Shown in pieces: positions 8,745 through 16,410 of a stretch of 64,000 nucleotides of DNA. This DNA is from Caulobacter hibisci. GTDB lineage: Bacteria; Pseudomonadota; Alphaproteobacteria; Caulobacterales; Caulobacteraceae. Both the position numbers and the translations under genes were made by a program. Each line of letters opens with the position of its first letter. Positions within the stretch are counted from its first letter, which is position 1. The stretch covers positions 57,525 to 121,524 of the forward strand of contig NZ_JADWOX010000017.1 in assembly GCF_016135805.1 (NCBI RefSeq), given 5' to 3'. The notes beneath the pieces are model-generated. The model saw nothing but the letters and a program-made list of their open reading frames with translations. It was not told where the DNA came from and ran no database searches.

Positions 8745-8782
8745 TTTTACGTCCAACCTGTGGATTTGTGCGTTGCGGGACG

Positions 8783-8810
8783 CTTTTAAGCGCGAGCGCC
8801 GGGGTGTCAA
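8783..8810 (-). promoter_or_regulatory. Candidate sigma-70 promoter of sdhCDAB
   Basis: On the minus strand a perfect TTGACA (-35, 8810-8805) is separated by 16 bases from TAAAAG (-10, 8788-8783). It would start transcription near 8776, about 30 bases upstream of the sdhC ATG. Confidence 0.5.
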
Positions 8811-8825
8811 CGAAACGGCCATTAC

Positions 8826-8842
8826 TTGAGATACGTTCTCAA
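8826..8842. promoter_or_regulatory. 17-bp inverted repeat upstream of sdhC, possible Fur site
   Basis: TTGAGA and TCTCAA are separated by TACGT, a perfect 6-bp dyad centred about 58 bases upstream of the predicted sdhC transcription start. Fur is known to activate genes for iron-using enzymes in C. crescentus, and an activator would sit at this distance. The match to a Fur box is by resemblance only. It also lies 84 bases upstream of the divergent sensor kinase and could serve that gene. Confidence 0.4.
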
Positions 8843-8925
8843 TTCGCCTGACGAGAGAAGGCAGGAACTCCTCAAGCCAAGCTTGCGTTATCTCGGACTG
8901 TTCATTGGGGAATGACGTTCAAACC

Positions 8926-10356
8926 ATGACTGGGCCGATCGATTTCGAGGCGGTGTTCGATCGGCTGCCGACGCCCTACATGATGCTGGATCGCGACCTG
9001 CGTTACGTCGCCGCCAACCAGGCCTATCTCGACACCCTCAACCGCCACTGGGCCGAGCTGGCGGGCCGCACCATCTTCGAGGCCTTTCCCAGCGAGGGCG
9101 AGTCGCGCAGCCGGCTTGAGGAGTCGCTGGTCCGCGCCCGCGACACCGGCCGTGTCGATCACCTGCCGCTGATTCCCTACGCCATCGAGCGGCCAGCCCA
9201 CGAGGGCGGCGGCTTCGAGGACCGGATCTGGAGCGCCACCCATACCCCGATCCCTGGCTCCGACGGCCGCACCGCCTATATCGTCCAACACACCCAGGAC
9301 GTCACCGCCATCCAGCGGCTGAAGGACGTCGCCTTCGGCCGCGGCGAGATGACCATGCTGCAGGACGACGTGCTGCTGCGGGCGGGGGCCGTCGGCGCGC
9401 AGAGCGACGAACTGCGGCGGCTGTTCATGCAGGCGCCCAGCTTCATGGGCGTGCTGCGCGGCCCCGATCACCGCATCGACCTGGTCAACAACGCCTACAG
9501 CCAGTTGATCGGCTGGCGCGAGGTGCTCGGCCTGCCGCTGCGCGAGGCCCTGCCCGAGGTGGTGGACCAGGGCTTCATCGCCCTGCTCGACAAGGTCAGC
9601 GCCTCGGGCGAAGCGTTCGTCGGCCGCGAGATCAAGGTCGCCCTGCAGCGCACCCCGGACGGGCCGCTGGAAGACCGCTTTCTGGATTTCATCTACCAGC
9701 CGATCGTCGAGCCCGACGGTTCGGTGTCGGGCGTGCTGGTCGAGGGCTCGGACGTGACCGACAAGGTGCTGGCCGGCGAGCAGCAGCGGCTGCTGCTCGA
9801 CGAGCTGAACCACCGGGTCAAGAACACCCTGGCCACCGTCCAGGCCATCGCCCGCCAGACCCTGCGCGGCGTGCAGACGCCGGCGACCTTCGTGCGGGCC
9901 TTCGAGGCGCGGCTGCTGGCCTTGTCCCAGACCCACAACGCCCTGACCGACAGCCAGTGGGCGGGGGCGGGCCTTCGCCAGATCCTGGCCCAGGAGCTGG
10001 CGCCGTACGATCCCGGCCGCATCGCCATGGACGGGCCGGACGTCAACCTGCCCGCCCGGGTGGCCCTTTCGCTGGGCATGGTGTTCCACGAACTGGCCAC
10101 CAACGCCGCCAAGTACGGGGCCCTGAGCGTCGAGGCCGGCCGGCTGCACCTGTCCTGGAGCGTCGCGGCGGGCCTGCTGGCCTTCGAATGGCGCGAGGCC
10201 GGCGGCCCGCCGGTCATGCCGCCGACCCGCCACGGCTTCGGCTCGCGCCTGATCGACCGCAGCATCGGCGGCGAACTGCGCGGCCAGGTGGCGATCGACT
10301 ATGCCGAGGCGGGGCTGGCGTGTCGGTTCACGGTGTCGCTGGACCGGGCGTTCTAG
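8926..10356 (+). CDS. PAS-containing HWE-family sensor histidine kinase
   Basis: A soluble sensor kinase of 476 residues. Two PAS-like regions (about residues 5-125, starting FEAVFDRLPTPYMMLD, and about 155-280) precede an HWE/HisKA_2 catalytic core. The phospho-acceptor His is at about residue 296 in DELNHRVKNTLATVQ, the N box is VFHELATNAAKYGAL, and FEWREAGG gives the W-x-E feature of the HWE family. No membrane segment is seen, so the signal is probably cytoplasmic. No response regulator lies next to it, so it is an orphan kinase in this window. A TTG start at 8905 is possible, but homology begins close to the ATG. Confidence 0.9.
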   Translation: MTGPIDFEAVFDRLPTPYMMLDRDLRYVAANQAYLDTLNRHWAELAGRTIFEAFPSEGESRSRLEESLVRARDTGRVDHLPLIPYAIERPAHEGGGFEDRIWSATHTPIPGSDGRTAYIVQHTQDVTAIQRLKDVAFGRGEMTMLQDDVLLRAGAVGAQSDELRRLFMQAPSFMGVLRGPDHRIDLVNNAYSQLIGWREVLGLPLREALPEVVDQGFIALLDKVSASGEAFVGREIKVALQRTPDGPLEDRFLDFIYQPIVEPDGSVSGVLVEGSDVTDKVLAGEQQRLLLDELNHRVKNTLATVQAIARQTLRGVQTPATFVRAFEARLLALSQTHNALTDSQWAGAGLRQILAQELAPYDPGRIAMDGPDVNLPARVALSLGMVFHELATNAAKYGALSVEAGRLHLSWSVAAGLLAFEWREAGGPPVMPPTRHGFGSRLIDRSIGGELRGQVAIDYAEAGLACRFTVSLDRAF

Positions 10357-10424
10357 CGTCCGTGGACCTTTCGGTCCGACCCGCGCGCTGTTACCTTCGA
10401 CAGATCCTCACGCGAGACACGGCC

Positions 10425-10706
10425 ATGGCCAACGCGACTTCCCAGTTCCTGCGCACCGCCAACGCGGCGATCCAGTCGAGCACGCCGGCCGGACCAAGCG
10501 AGGCCGACGTCCTCAGCCAGCTCGCGTCCGGCAAGGCGGCGGACATCACCTCGCTCGCCAATCTCATGGGCGCGCCGCCCAACATCATCGAAGCGATCGT
10601 CGGCAAGCTGATGAGCGATCGTTTCCTTGACTCGACCGCAGACGGCTTCAAGTTGTCCGAGATCGGCGCTCGCGCCGCGCGATACCTCAAACTGACGGAG
10701 TTCTGA
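10425..10706 (+). CDS. Small protein of unknown function, winged-helix-like
   Basis: A 93-residue protein I do not recognise. After a Ser/Ala/Thr-rich leader (to about residue 23), the sequence DVLSQLASGKAADITSLANL then IIEAIVGKLMSDRFLD then GFKLSEIGARAARYL has the rhythm of a winged helix: three helices and a two-stranded wing ending in a helix. This suggests a small DNA- or protein-binding module, but that is inference from pattern only. It lies 20 bases upstream of the membrane protein at 10727 on the same strand, so the two probably form an operon. The ribosome binding site is weak. Confidence 0.7.
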   Translation: MANATSQFLRTANAAIQSSTPAGPSEADVLSQLASGKAADITSLANLMGAPPNIIEAIVGKLMSDRFLDSTADGFKLSEIGARAARYLKLTEF

Positions 10707-10726
10707 GGGCTGTTTCGGGGGGAAAC

Positions 10727-11890
10727 GTGTCGCTGGAAATCCGGGTCTATATCGGAATCTGGTTAGCGGCCGCCGTTCTGACCGCGGGCGTGTATTTCTG
10801 TTTCAAGACCGCTTTCCAGCGTCGATCGACCTACGGCATCGTCGTCTATGTCGCCGCCGCCCTCGTTCAGCTCTGCCTGGCGCTGCACGCCTTCGCCTTC
10901 GGCGGCGGAACGACGGCGGTCGTGGCCGCCCATTACGGTTTTGCGATCTGGATCGGCCTGGCGGTCGGCGCGATGGAGATGGTCTCGCGCTATCAGGACG
11001 ACCCCTTCGCCCCGCTGGTCAGCGCGCCCGGCCTGTTCTACGTGACGATCAACGGCGCGGCCTCGGCCCTGGCCTATTACCTCACCGGACCGCTGAACGT
11101 GACGGTGGCGGAACCGCTGAAGACCTTCGTCGCCGGCTTCGGCGCCATGGCCTTCTTCCGGTCGGGCCTGTTCACGGCGCGGATCGGCAAGACAGAAATC
11201 CCCGCCGGTCCGAATCTGGTGCTGCAGGTCTTCCTGCGGGCGCTCGACCGCGCCTACGACCGGGAGCGGTCGGTGCCCCGGGCGAAGTTCGTAAGGCCGA
11301 TCATGCGCGGCCTGTCCTTCGACGCGATCAAGGCGGCCCTACCCTCCCTGTGCTTCAACCTGATGCAGAACGTCTCGGCCGACGAGATCGCGGGGGTCAA
11401 CGCTCAGGTCGTCGACTTGGCCAAGGCCGAGATGTCGAACGAAGCCAAGTGCCTGTCGCTGGGCCTGACCCTGATCAACATCGTCGGCGAGAAAACCCTA
11501 CATTCGGCCATCGTCGCCTTGGGCGGCGACATCCGCAGCTATGTCGCCTTGAGTCGCGAAACCGTGATGGCCTTCGCCACGATAGACCCGGCCTTGGCCG
11601 AAAAGACGCTTCCGGACGTCTGCGCTCAACTCGCCCAGACCAACCATGTGCGCGCGATCGACGGTGACCAGAATCTGGAGCCGCCGGACTTCAAGGCGAG
11701 TGTTCCCGCCCTGCCGCTCGAAAGCCGCGCCCTGCTGATGCTCTACAAGCTGGTTGCGTTCTATGGCGAGCCGTCGATCAAGGTGGCGATCCGCATCCTC
11801 AGCCAGGCGCCGCCCGACGCCGGCGATGCACCAAACCCCGCGCCGGCCGCGCCCGTGGCCGCGCCGCCGCCTTCGTCCCCTAGTCCCTGA
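10727..11890 (+). CDS. Four-helix membrane protein with cytoplasmic domain, unknown function
   Basis: A 387-residue protein of no family I can name. The N-terminal 140 residues contain about four membrane helices (starting near residues 5, 37, 65 and 103). The rest is soluble and rich in helices, with MQNVSADEIAGVNAQVVDLAK and a stretch LSLGLTLINIVGEKTLHSAIVAL, and ends in a Pro/Ala tail. The GTG start has a strong GGGGGGAAAC upstream. It follows the 93-residue wHTH-like gene and may be its membrane partner. Its last 11 bases overlap the end of the convergent zapE gene. Confidence 0.75.
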   Translation: MSLEIRVYIGIWLAAAVLTAGVYFCFKTAFQRRSTYGIVVYVAAALVQLCLALHAFAFGGGTTAVVAAHYGFAIWIGLAVGAMEMVSRYQDDPFAPLVSAPGLFYVTINGAASALAYYLTGPLNVTVAEPLKTFVAGFGAMAFFRSGLFTARIGKTEIPAGPNLVLQVFLRALDRAYDRERSVPRAKFVRPIMRGLSFDAIKAALPSLCFNLMQNVSADEIAGVNAQVVDLAKAEMSNEAKCLSLGLTLINIVGEKTLHSAIVALGGDIRSYVALSRETVMAFATIDPALAEKTLPDVCAQLAQTNHVRAIDGDQNLEPPDFKASVPALPLESRALLMLYKLVAFYGEPSIKVAIRILSQAPPDAGDAPNPAPAAPVAAPPPSSPSP

Positions 11891-13016
11891 CCCGCGCCAC
11901 GTAATCCGCCGACCGCATCTCCTGCAGTCGCGACACCGTCCGCTCGAACTCGAACGAGCCATCCCCCGCCGGATACAGCGCCTCGGGCTCGCCGGCGGCC
12001 AGGGCGACCAGCTTGGCGTCGGCCTCGTAGAGGGCGTCGATCAGGGTGTTGAAGCGCTTGGCCGCGTCGCGCTTCTCGGGGACCAGCAGCGGGATGTCTT
12101 CCAGGAAGATGGTGTGGAAGCGCGCCGCCAGGGCCAGGTAGTCCTGCGGTCCCAGGGCCTGCTGGCAAAGGCTGGCGAACGAGCTGCGCACCAGGCCGCC
12201 GGCGGCGCGCGGCAGGCGCAGCTTGCGGCCCATCACCTCCAGCGTCGCGCCGGTCTCCTCAGCGCCGTCCAGCATGTCGGCCCACAGTGTGTCGAACTCG
12301 GCCTCGGTCGCCTTGCCGAGGGGCGAGAGCCAAGTGCGACCGGCCCGCAGGCGATCGAGGCGGAAGTCCACCGGCCCGCGCACGGCCACGACCTCCATCT
12401 TCTCCTTCAGCATGGCGATGAAGGGGGTGAAGAGCTGGCGGTTGAGGCCGTCCTTGTAGAGGTCGTCGGGCGGGCGGTTGGAGGTGGCGACCAGGGTCAC
12501 GCCCTCGGCGAACAGCGCCTCGAACAATCGGCCCAGGATCATGGCGTCGGCGATGTCGGTGACCTGCAGCTCGTCGAAGCACAAAAGCCGGGCCTGGTCG
12601 GCGATCAGCTCGGCCGTCGGCGCGATCGGGTCGTCGCCCTTGTGGCGGCCGAAGCGAGCCTTGCGCTCCGAAGCGTCGCCCTTGCGCCAGGCGTCGATGT
12701 GGGCGTGGACCTCGGCCATGAAGACGTGGAAGTGCACCCGTCGCTTGCGGCCGACCGGCGCGCTCTCGAAGAACAGGTCCATGACCATCGACTTGCCGCG
12801 CCCGACCGGGCCCCAGATGTAGAGGCCGCGCTGGCTCTTGGGCTTGCGGCCGAAGAACGAGAAGCTGGGCTCGCCGGCCCCGTCGAGATCGGCTTCCAGC
12901 CGGGCCAGGGCCTCGATGGCGGCGGCCTGGGCGACGTCGGGACGAAGCTCGCCGGCGGCGAGGCGCTCACGATAGGCGGTGCGGACGGACTGGGGTTCGT
13001 TTCGGGGCTCGGGCAT
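11880..13016 (-). CDS. zapE: AFG1-family ATPase ZapE
   Basis: A 378-residue AFG1/ZapE-type P-loop ATPase. ZapE is a cell-division factor that acts on the Z ring, and the mitochondrial homologue supports respiratory complex turnover. Walker A is GPVGRGKS at residues 69-76 (LYIWGPVGRGKSMVMDLFF), Walker B is LLCFDELQVTDIADA, and sensor motif VATSNRPPDDLYKDGLNR is the family hallmark. The start MPEPRNEPQSV fits the usual N-terminus. The sdh genes are nearby but separated by unrelated genes. Confidence 0.93.
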   Translation of the reverse strand: MPEPRNEPQSVRTAYRERLAAGELRPDVAQAAAIEALARLEADLDGAGEPSFSFFGRKPKSQRGLYIWGPVGRGKSMVMDLFFESAPVGRKRRVHFHVFMAEVHAHIDAWRKGDASERKARFGRHKGDDPIAPTAELIADQARLLCFDELQVTDIADAMILGRLFEALFAEGVTLVATSNRPPDDLYKDGLNRQLFTPFIAMLKEKMEVVAVRGPVDFRLDRLRAGRTWLSPLGKATEAEFDTLWADMLDGAEETGATLEVMGRKLRLPRAAGGLVRSSFASLCQQALGPQDYLALAARFHTIFLEDIPLLVPEKRDAAKRFNTLIDALYEADAKLVALAAGEPEALYPAGDGSFEFERTVSRLQEMRSADYVARVRD

Positions 13017-13028
13017 CGGGAATTGCGG

Positions 13029-13547
13029 TTAGCGCGGGATGGTGCGCGGGGAAAGGGGAACGTGGCGCGACCTAGTCGCGGTCCGCCGATCGTCGGCCCG
13101 CTCGATCCTGTAGTGGGGCAAGCCGTCTTCGACCAAGGTGAAATCGGACCGGCGTGCGCAGCCCTGGTTGTCGACACCGACCATCCCTTGGTTGGGGGCG
13201 TCGAGCGTGTAGGACCGCGCGACGCGGCAGCCGTCCATCACGAAGGTGATGTTGGTGTCGCCGCTGACGTAATAGAGCGGCAGGCTGCGAAGCCAGACGT
13301 TGCATTTGGCCAGGCCGCTGACGCGCGACTGGGCGACGACAAGCCGGAACTGGTGGGCGGCGGTCGAGAACCAGATCTCGCCGGCGTCGTCAGGATTGAC
13401 GGTGCACATGATCTGGTCGGTTGGCGTCGCCGCGAGGAACTCACGGGCGTCTCGCCGGGGCTCGTCGACGAAGGTGCAGCCGGCCAGCAGTCCCGCGCCG
13501 CCGACCAGCGCCAGGGCGCTCGACGCCCGCCGCAAGCTTTTCGCCAT
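13029..13547 (-). CDS. Putative lipoprotein
   Basis: A 172-residue secreted protein of unknown function. The N-terminus MAKSLRRASSALALVGG is a short basic then hydrophobic signal, ending in the lipobox LLAGC (Cys near residue 24), so it is probably lipidated and held in the inner or outer membrane. The mature part contains several Cys (MCTVN, KCNVW, DGCRV, QGCARR) that could form disulfides in the periplasm. I choose ATG at 13547, where the signal peptide begins and a GGGGG lies upstream; the frame is open for a further 111 bases. It is only 12 bases downstream of zapE. Confidence 0.78.
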   Translation of the reverse strand: MAKSLRRASSALALVGGAGLLAGCTFVDEPRRDAREFLAATPTDQIMCTVNPDDAGEIWFSTAAHQFRLVVAQSRVSGLAKCNVWLRSLPLYYVSGDTNITFVMDGCRVARSYTLDAPNQGMVGVDNQGCARRSDFTLVEDGLPHYRIERADDRRTATRSRHVPLSPRTIPR

Positions 13548-13660
13548 CACGCCCCCACGCCCTTTGGTTGCGTGAGCATAGGAAATCTCCCCGCCCGCCT
13601 CAATCGCGGAACGTGGCTGGGCGGCGCTCCGTTGTCTCTCCGAACCCCAGGAGAACACCC

Positions 13661-13840
13661 ATGGCCGAACCCGCCGACACCGAAGCCGACGACGCCGCCT
13701 ACGATCCCTCGACGCCCGAGGCCAACCGCGCCATCCAGCAGGGGATCGGCGTCGGCGCCCGCGACCTGGCCGCCCAACGCGATCCGGGCGAAGGCGACGC
13801 GCCGCTGGAGGATGCGGTGGATGAGGACGAGGACGGCTAA
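13661..13840 (+). CDS. Small acidic protein of unknown function
   Basis: A 59-residue, strongly acidic protein (MAEPADTEADDAAYDPSTPE...) with a Gly/Ala centre (IQQGIGVGARDLAAQRD) and an Asp/Glu tail. It is preceded by an excellent Shine-Dalgarno (AGGAGAACACCC then ATG). Such short acidic proteins are common in Caulobacter and have no assigned function. A repeat element begins four bases after its stop. Confidence 0.7.
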   Translation: MAEPADTEADDAAYDPSTPEANRAIQQGIGVGARDLAAQRDPGEGDAPLEDAVDEDEDG

Positions 13841-13843
13841 GTC

Positions 13844-14010
13844 CCTTCTCCCCTTGCGGGAGAAGGTGGCGGCCGAAGGCCGTCGGATGAGGGGTCTCTC
13901 AGAAATCAGACGCCGCGCCCGGCCGTGCCGCCGTCGCGGCGGAAAGGTTTGAGAGACCCCTCACCCGACCTCGCGCCGCGAGGCCACCCTCTCCCGCAAG
14001 GGGGAGAGGG
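13844..14010. repeat. Paired family A repeat (inverted pair)
   Basis: Two family A units face each other. 13844-13901 is identical to the complement of 3461-3518 (58 of 58 bases), and 13950-14010 is a diverged unit in the opposite orientation (GAGAGACCCCTCACCCGACC onward). Each arm carries its own small hairpins; the RNA would form a long cruciform. It lies between the 59-residue gene and the def terminator. Confidence 0.85.
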
Positions 14011-14020
14011 ACAAACAAAA

Positions 14021-14044
14021 AGCCCCGGCCTTTCGGCCGGGGCT
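14021..14044 (-). terminator. Intrinsic terminator after def
   Basis: A perfect 10-bp stem (AGCCCCGGCC with its complement) closes a 4-base loop. Read on the minus strand it is followed by TTTTTGTTT, so it should terminate the rmuC-def transcript. The plus-strand side has a weaker T run. Confidence 0.85.
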
Positions 14045-14070
14045 CTTGTCTTCAACCGCTCAGGCCAGCA

Positions 14071-14592
14071 TCAAGCGGCCCGGCGCGCCTTCTTGACCTT
14101 GGCCATGGCGCGGTCGCGGCGCAGGCGCGAGAGGTGGTCGATGAAGAGAACGCCTTCCAGGTGGTCCATCTCGTGCTGGATGCAGACGGAGAACAGGCCC
14201 TCGGCCTCTTCTTCCACCTGTTCGCCCTGGTAGTTCAGGTAACGCAGCTTGATGCGGGCCGGACGCTCGACGGCGTCGTAATATTCCGGCACCGACAGGC
14301 AGCCTTCCTCGTAGACGAACAGCTCTTCCGACGGATCGAACAGCTCGGGATTGACGAAGAAGCGCGGGGCCGGCTCCTCGCCCTCGCGGGCCAGGTCCAT
14401 GACGATGACCCGCACGGGCTCGCCGACCTGCACGGCGGCCAGGCCGATGCCGGGGGCGTCGTACATGGTCTCCAGCATGTCATCCATGAGGGTGCGCAGG
14501 TCGTCGGTGACGGCCTCGACGGGCGTGGAGATCTTCTTCAGCGTCGCCAGGTCGGCGGGGCTGTCGATGGTGAGGATGCGACGGATAGCCAT
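14071..14592 (-). CDS. def: Peptide deformylase
   Basis: Removes the formyl group from N-terminal Met of new proteins; a cytoplasmic metalloenzyme. All three motifs are intact: GIGLAAVQ at residues 48-55, EGCLS at 96-100 (metal-binding Cys) and HEMDH at 140-144 (two metal-binding His and the catalytic Glu). The 173-residue length is normal. It lies 8 bases downstream of rmuC and so is probably cotranscribed; it is not in a def-fmt pair here. Confidence 0.98.
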   Translation of the reverse strand: MAIRRILTIDSPADLATLKKISTPVEAVTDDLRTLMDDMLETMYDAPGIGLAAVQVGEPVRVIVMDLAREGEEPAPRFFVNPELFDPSEELFVYEEGCLSVPEYYDAVERPARIKLRYLNYQGEQVEEEAEGLFSVCIQHEMDHLEGVLFIDHLSRLRRDRAMAKVKKARRAA

Positions 14593-14600
14593 AACGTCAC

Positions 14601-15896
14601 TCAGGTAGGCGTCCCGTTTCCGAGGGTCAAGGCGGGGGATTGTCCCACCCCGTCCGTAACTTCCGTGATGTCCAGCTTTGTGACGGTGCGCACGGCCGTA
14701 TCGACCGCCGCCAGCTCATCGATGCCCTTGCCGCCGTGCTCGACCTTCAGCTTCTCGAACTCGCGGGCCTTGGGCAGCACCCGGCTCTCCAGCGAGCCGA
14801 CGAAGGCGTTGTACTTGTCGACGGCCTGCGACAGCGAGCGCCCCACCCCCGCCACGTGGCCGCCCATGTCGGCGACGCGCTTGTAGAGTTCGCGCCCCAG
14901 GGCGGCGACCTCGACGGCGTTCTTGGCCTGCTCCTCGACCCGCCAGCCGTAGGACACCGCCTTGCAGAGGGCGAACATGGTCGAGGGGGTGGCGATGATC
15001 ACCCGCTTCTCCATGGCCTCGGTCATCAGCTCGGGCGCGCGCTCCAGGGCGGCGGCCAGGATGCCGTCGCCGGGCACGAACATGGCCACGAAGTCGGGCG
15101 AGACCTCCAGGGCGTCCCAATAGGCCTTGGCCGACAGCTGCTGGATGTGGGTGCGCAAGCTGGCGGCGTGGCGCAGATAGGCGGCCTCGCGGGTGACGTC
15201 GTCGACGGCGTCCTGGGCTTCCAGATAGGCGTTCAGCGAGCACTTGGCGTCGATGACGAAGGCGGCGTTGCGCGGCATCCGCACGACCACGTCGGGACGG
15301 ATGCGGCCGCCGTCCAGCTGCACCTGCTCGGTGAAGTCGACCCCGTGCTTGAGGCCGGCCATCTCCAGCACGTTGCGCAGCATCTGCTCGCCCCAGCGCC
15401 CCTGCACCCCCGCGCCCCGACGCAGGGCGGCCGACAGCTTGCGGGCCTCGGTCTGGGTGGCGGTCGAGGCCTCCATCAGGGCGGCGATCTGGGCCTTCAG
15501 CCCGCCGCTCTCCTCGGCCCGCGACTTCTCGACGGCGGTGACCTGGGCCTCGAACTTGGCCAGGGTCTCGGCCACCGGCTTCAGCTGGGCCTCCAGGCGC
15601 GCGTGGGTCAGCTGGTCGCGGCTCTTGGCGTTGTCGTCGGCCCGCTTGATCAGTTGCTCGGCCACGGCCTGGGCGCTTTTTTCTGCCTGGGCGCGGATCA
15701 GCTCGATCTGGGTCGCCGACTGGTCTTCCAGCATCTGAAAGCGCGCATTGGCCTGCTCCAGCTGCGAGCCCAGCCGCCAGACTTCCTGCTGGGCGCCTGC
15801 AGCCTTGCGCTGCGCCACGATCGCCCAGACGACCGCTCCGGCCGCGGCGAGCAGGAAAACGAGGGCGAGGATCAGATAGGGGGCGACGCTGTTCAT
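14601..15896 (-). CDS. rmuC: DNA recombination protein RmuC
   Basis: A 431-residue RmuC-family protein. One N-terminal membrane helix (residues 7-28) anchors a long coiled coil (about 30-165), followed by the nuclease-like RmuC domain with RRGAGVQGRWGEQML, PRNAAFVIDAKCSLNAY and FVPGDGILAAALE. RmuC limits recombination between inverted repeats in E. coli, although the mechanism is not settled. The ATG at 15896 has GGAG 3 bases upstream. The def gene follows directly. Confidence 0.93.
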   Translation of the reverse strand: MNSVAPYLILALVFLLAAAGAVVWAIVAQRKAAGAQQEVWRLGSQLEQANARFQMLEDQSATQIELIRAQAEKSAQAVAEQLIKRADDNAKSRDQLTHARLEAQLKPVAETLAKFEAQVTAVEKSRAEESGGLKAQIAALMEASTATQTEARKLSAALRRGAGVQGRWGEQMLRNVLEMAGLKHGVDFTEQVQLDGGRIRPDVVVRMPRNAAFVIDAKCSLNAYLEAQDAVDDVTREAAYLRHAASLRTHIQQLSAKAYWDALEVSPDFVAMFVPGDGILAAALERAPELMTEAMEKRVIIATPSTMFALCKAVSYGWRVEEQAKNAVEVAALGRELYKRVADMGGHVAGVGRSLSQAVDKYNAFVGSLESRVLPKAREFEKLKVEHGGKGIDELAAVDTAVRTVTKLDITEVTDGVGQSPALTLGNGTPT

Positions 15897-15939
15897 GCTC
15901 CGTTCTTAGCCGGAGTCGAAGGTGGAAGAAAGGCGGGCG

Positions 15940-16356
15940 TCAGTCCGCCACGCGCCAGGGCGCGATCGGGACCGCGGTGGCGCAGGCCGGGCCGCCGTCC
16001 CTGGCCTTGCCGGGCAGCAGGACCTCGAGCACAGCGCCCTCCAGGGCCCGCGCCAGCAGGTCCGCCGGGATGGTGTGAATGTCGATCTTGGCGCGCCGGC
16101 TCCAGGGCGAGGCATGATCGCCGGCCGAGGTTCCGATGGCGATATAGACGAACCGCCGGCTGGGGCCTTCGCTGCGGACGAACTCGCCGAGGAACCGCGG
16201 ACCGGGCGCCAGGCGCACGGGCACGTCGAAGGCCAGCGGCGCGTCGCCAGCAAGCACCGGTCCCACGGGGTGGTTCTTCTTGTCCTGCAGGCTGTAGGCC
16301 ACGCCCGGGATCGGGTCCTGGATGCGCAGCCTTAGCGTGATCGGCTGACCGGTCAT
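15940..16356 (-). CDS. DUF5990 family protein
   Basis: A 138-residue cytoplasmic protein that resembles the DUF5990 family (LRLRIQDPIPGVAYSLQDKK, RFLGEFVRSEGPSRRFVYIAIG, KIDIHTIPADLL). The function is unknown. Family members often look like small beta-rich domains that may bind a ligand. It is encoded between rmuC and the glucoamylase on the same strand but has its own 54-base upstream gap, so it could belong to either transcript. Confidence 0.75.
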   Translation of the reverse strand: MTGQPITLRLRIQDPIPGVAYSLQDKKNHPVGPVLAGDAPLAFDVPVRLAPGPRFLGEFVRSEGPSRRFVYIAIGTSAGDHASPWSRRAKIDIHTIPADLLARALEGAVLEVLLPGKARDGGPACATAVPIAPWRVAD

Positions 16357-16410
16357 GGTGCTTCTCCCGGGGCGAAGTCGTAGACGACGCCGCGCCCGGG
16401 CGAAACTCCT

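Noticed and set aside
8826..8842. Treating the sdhC dyad as a firm Fur box.
   Set aside because: I have only resemblance and literature on the regulon, so it is listed as a low-confidence site.
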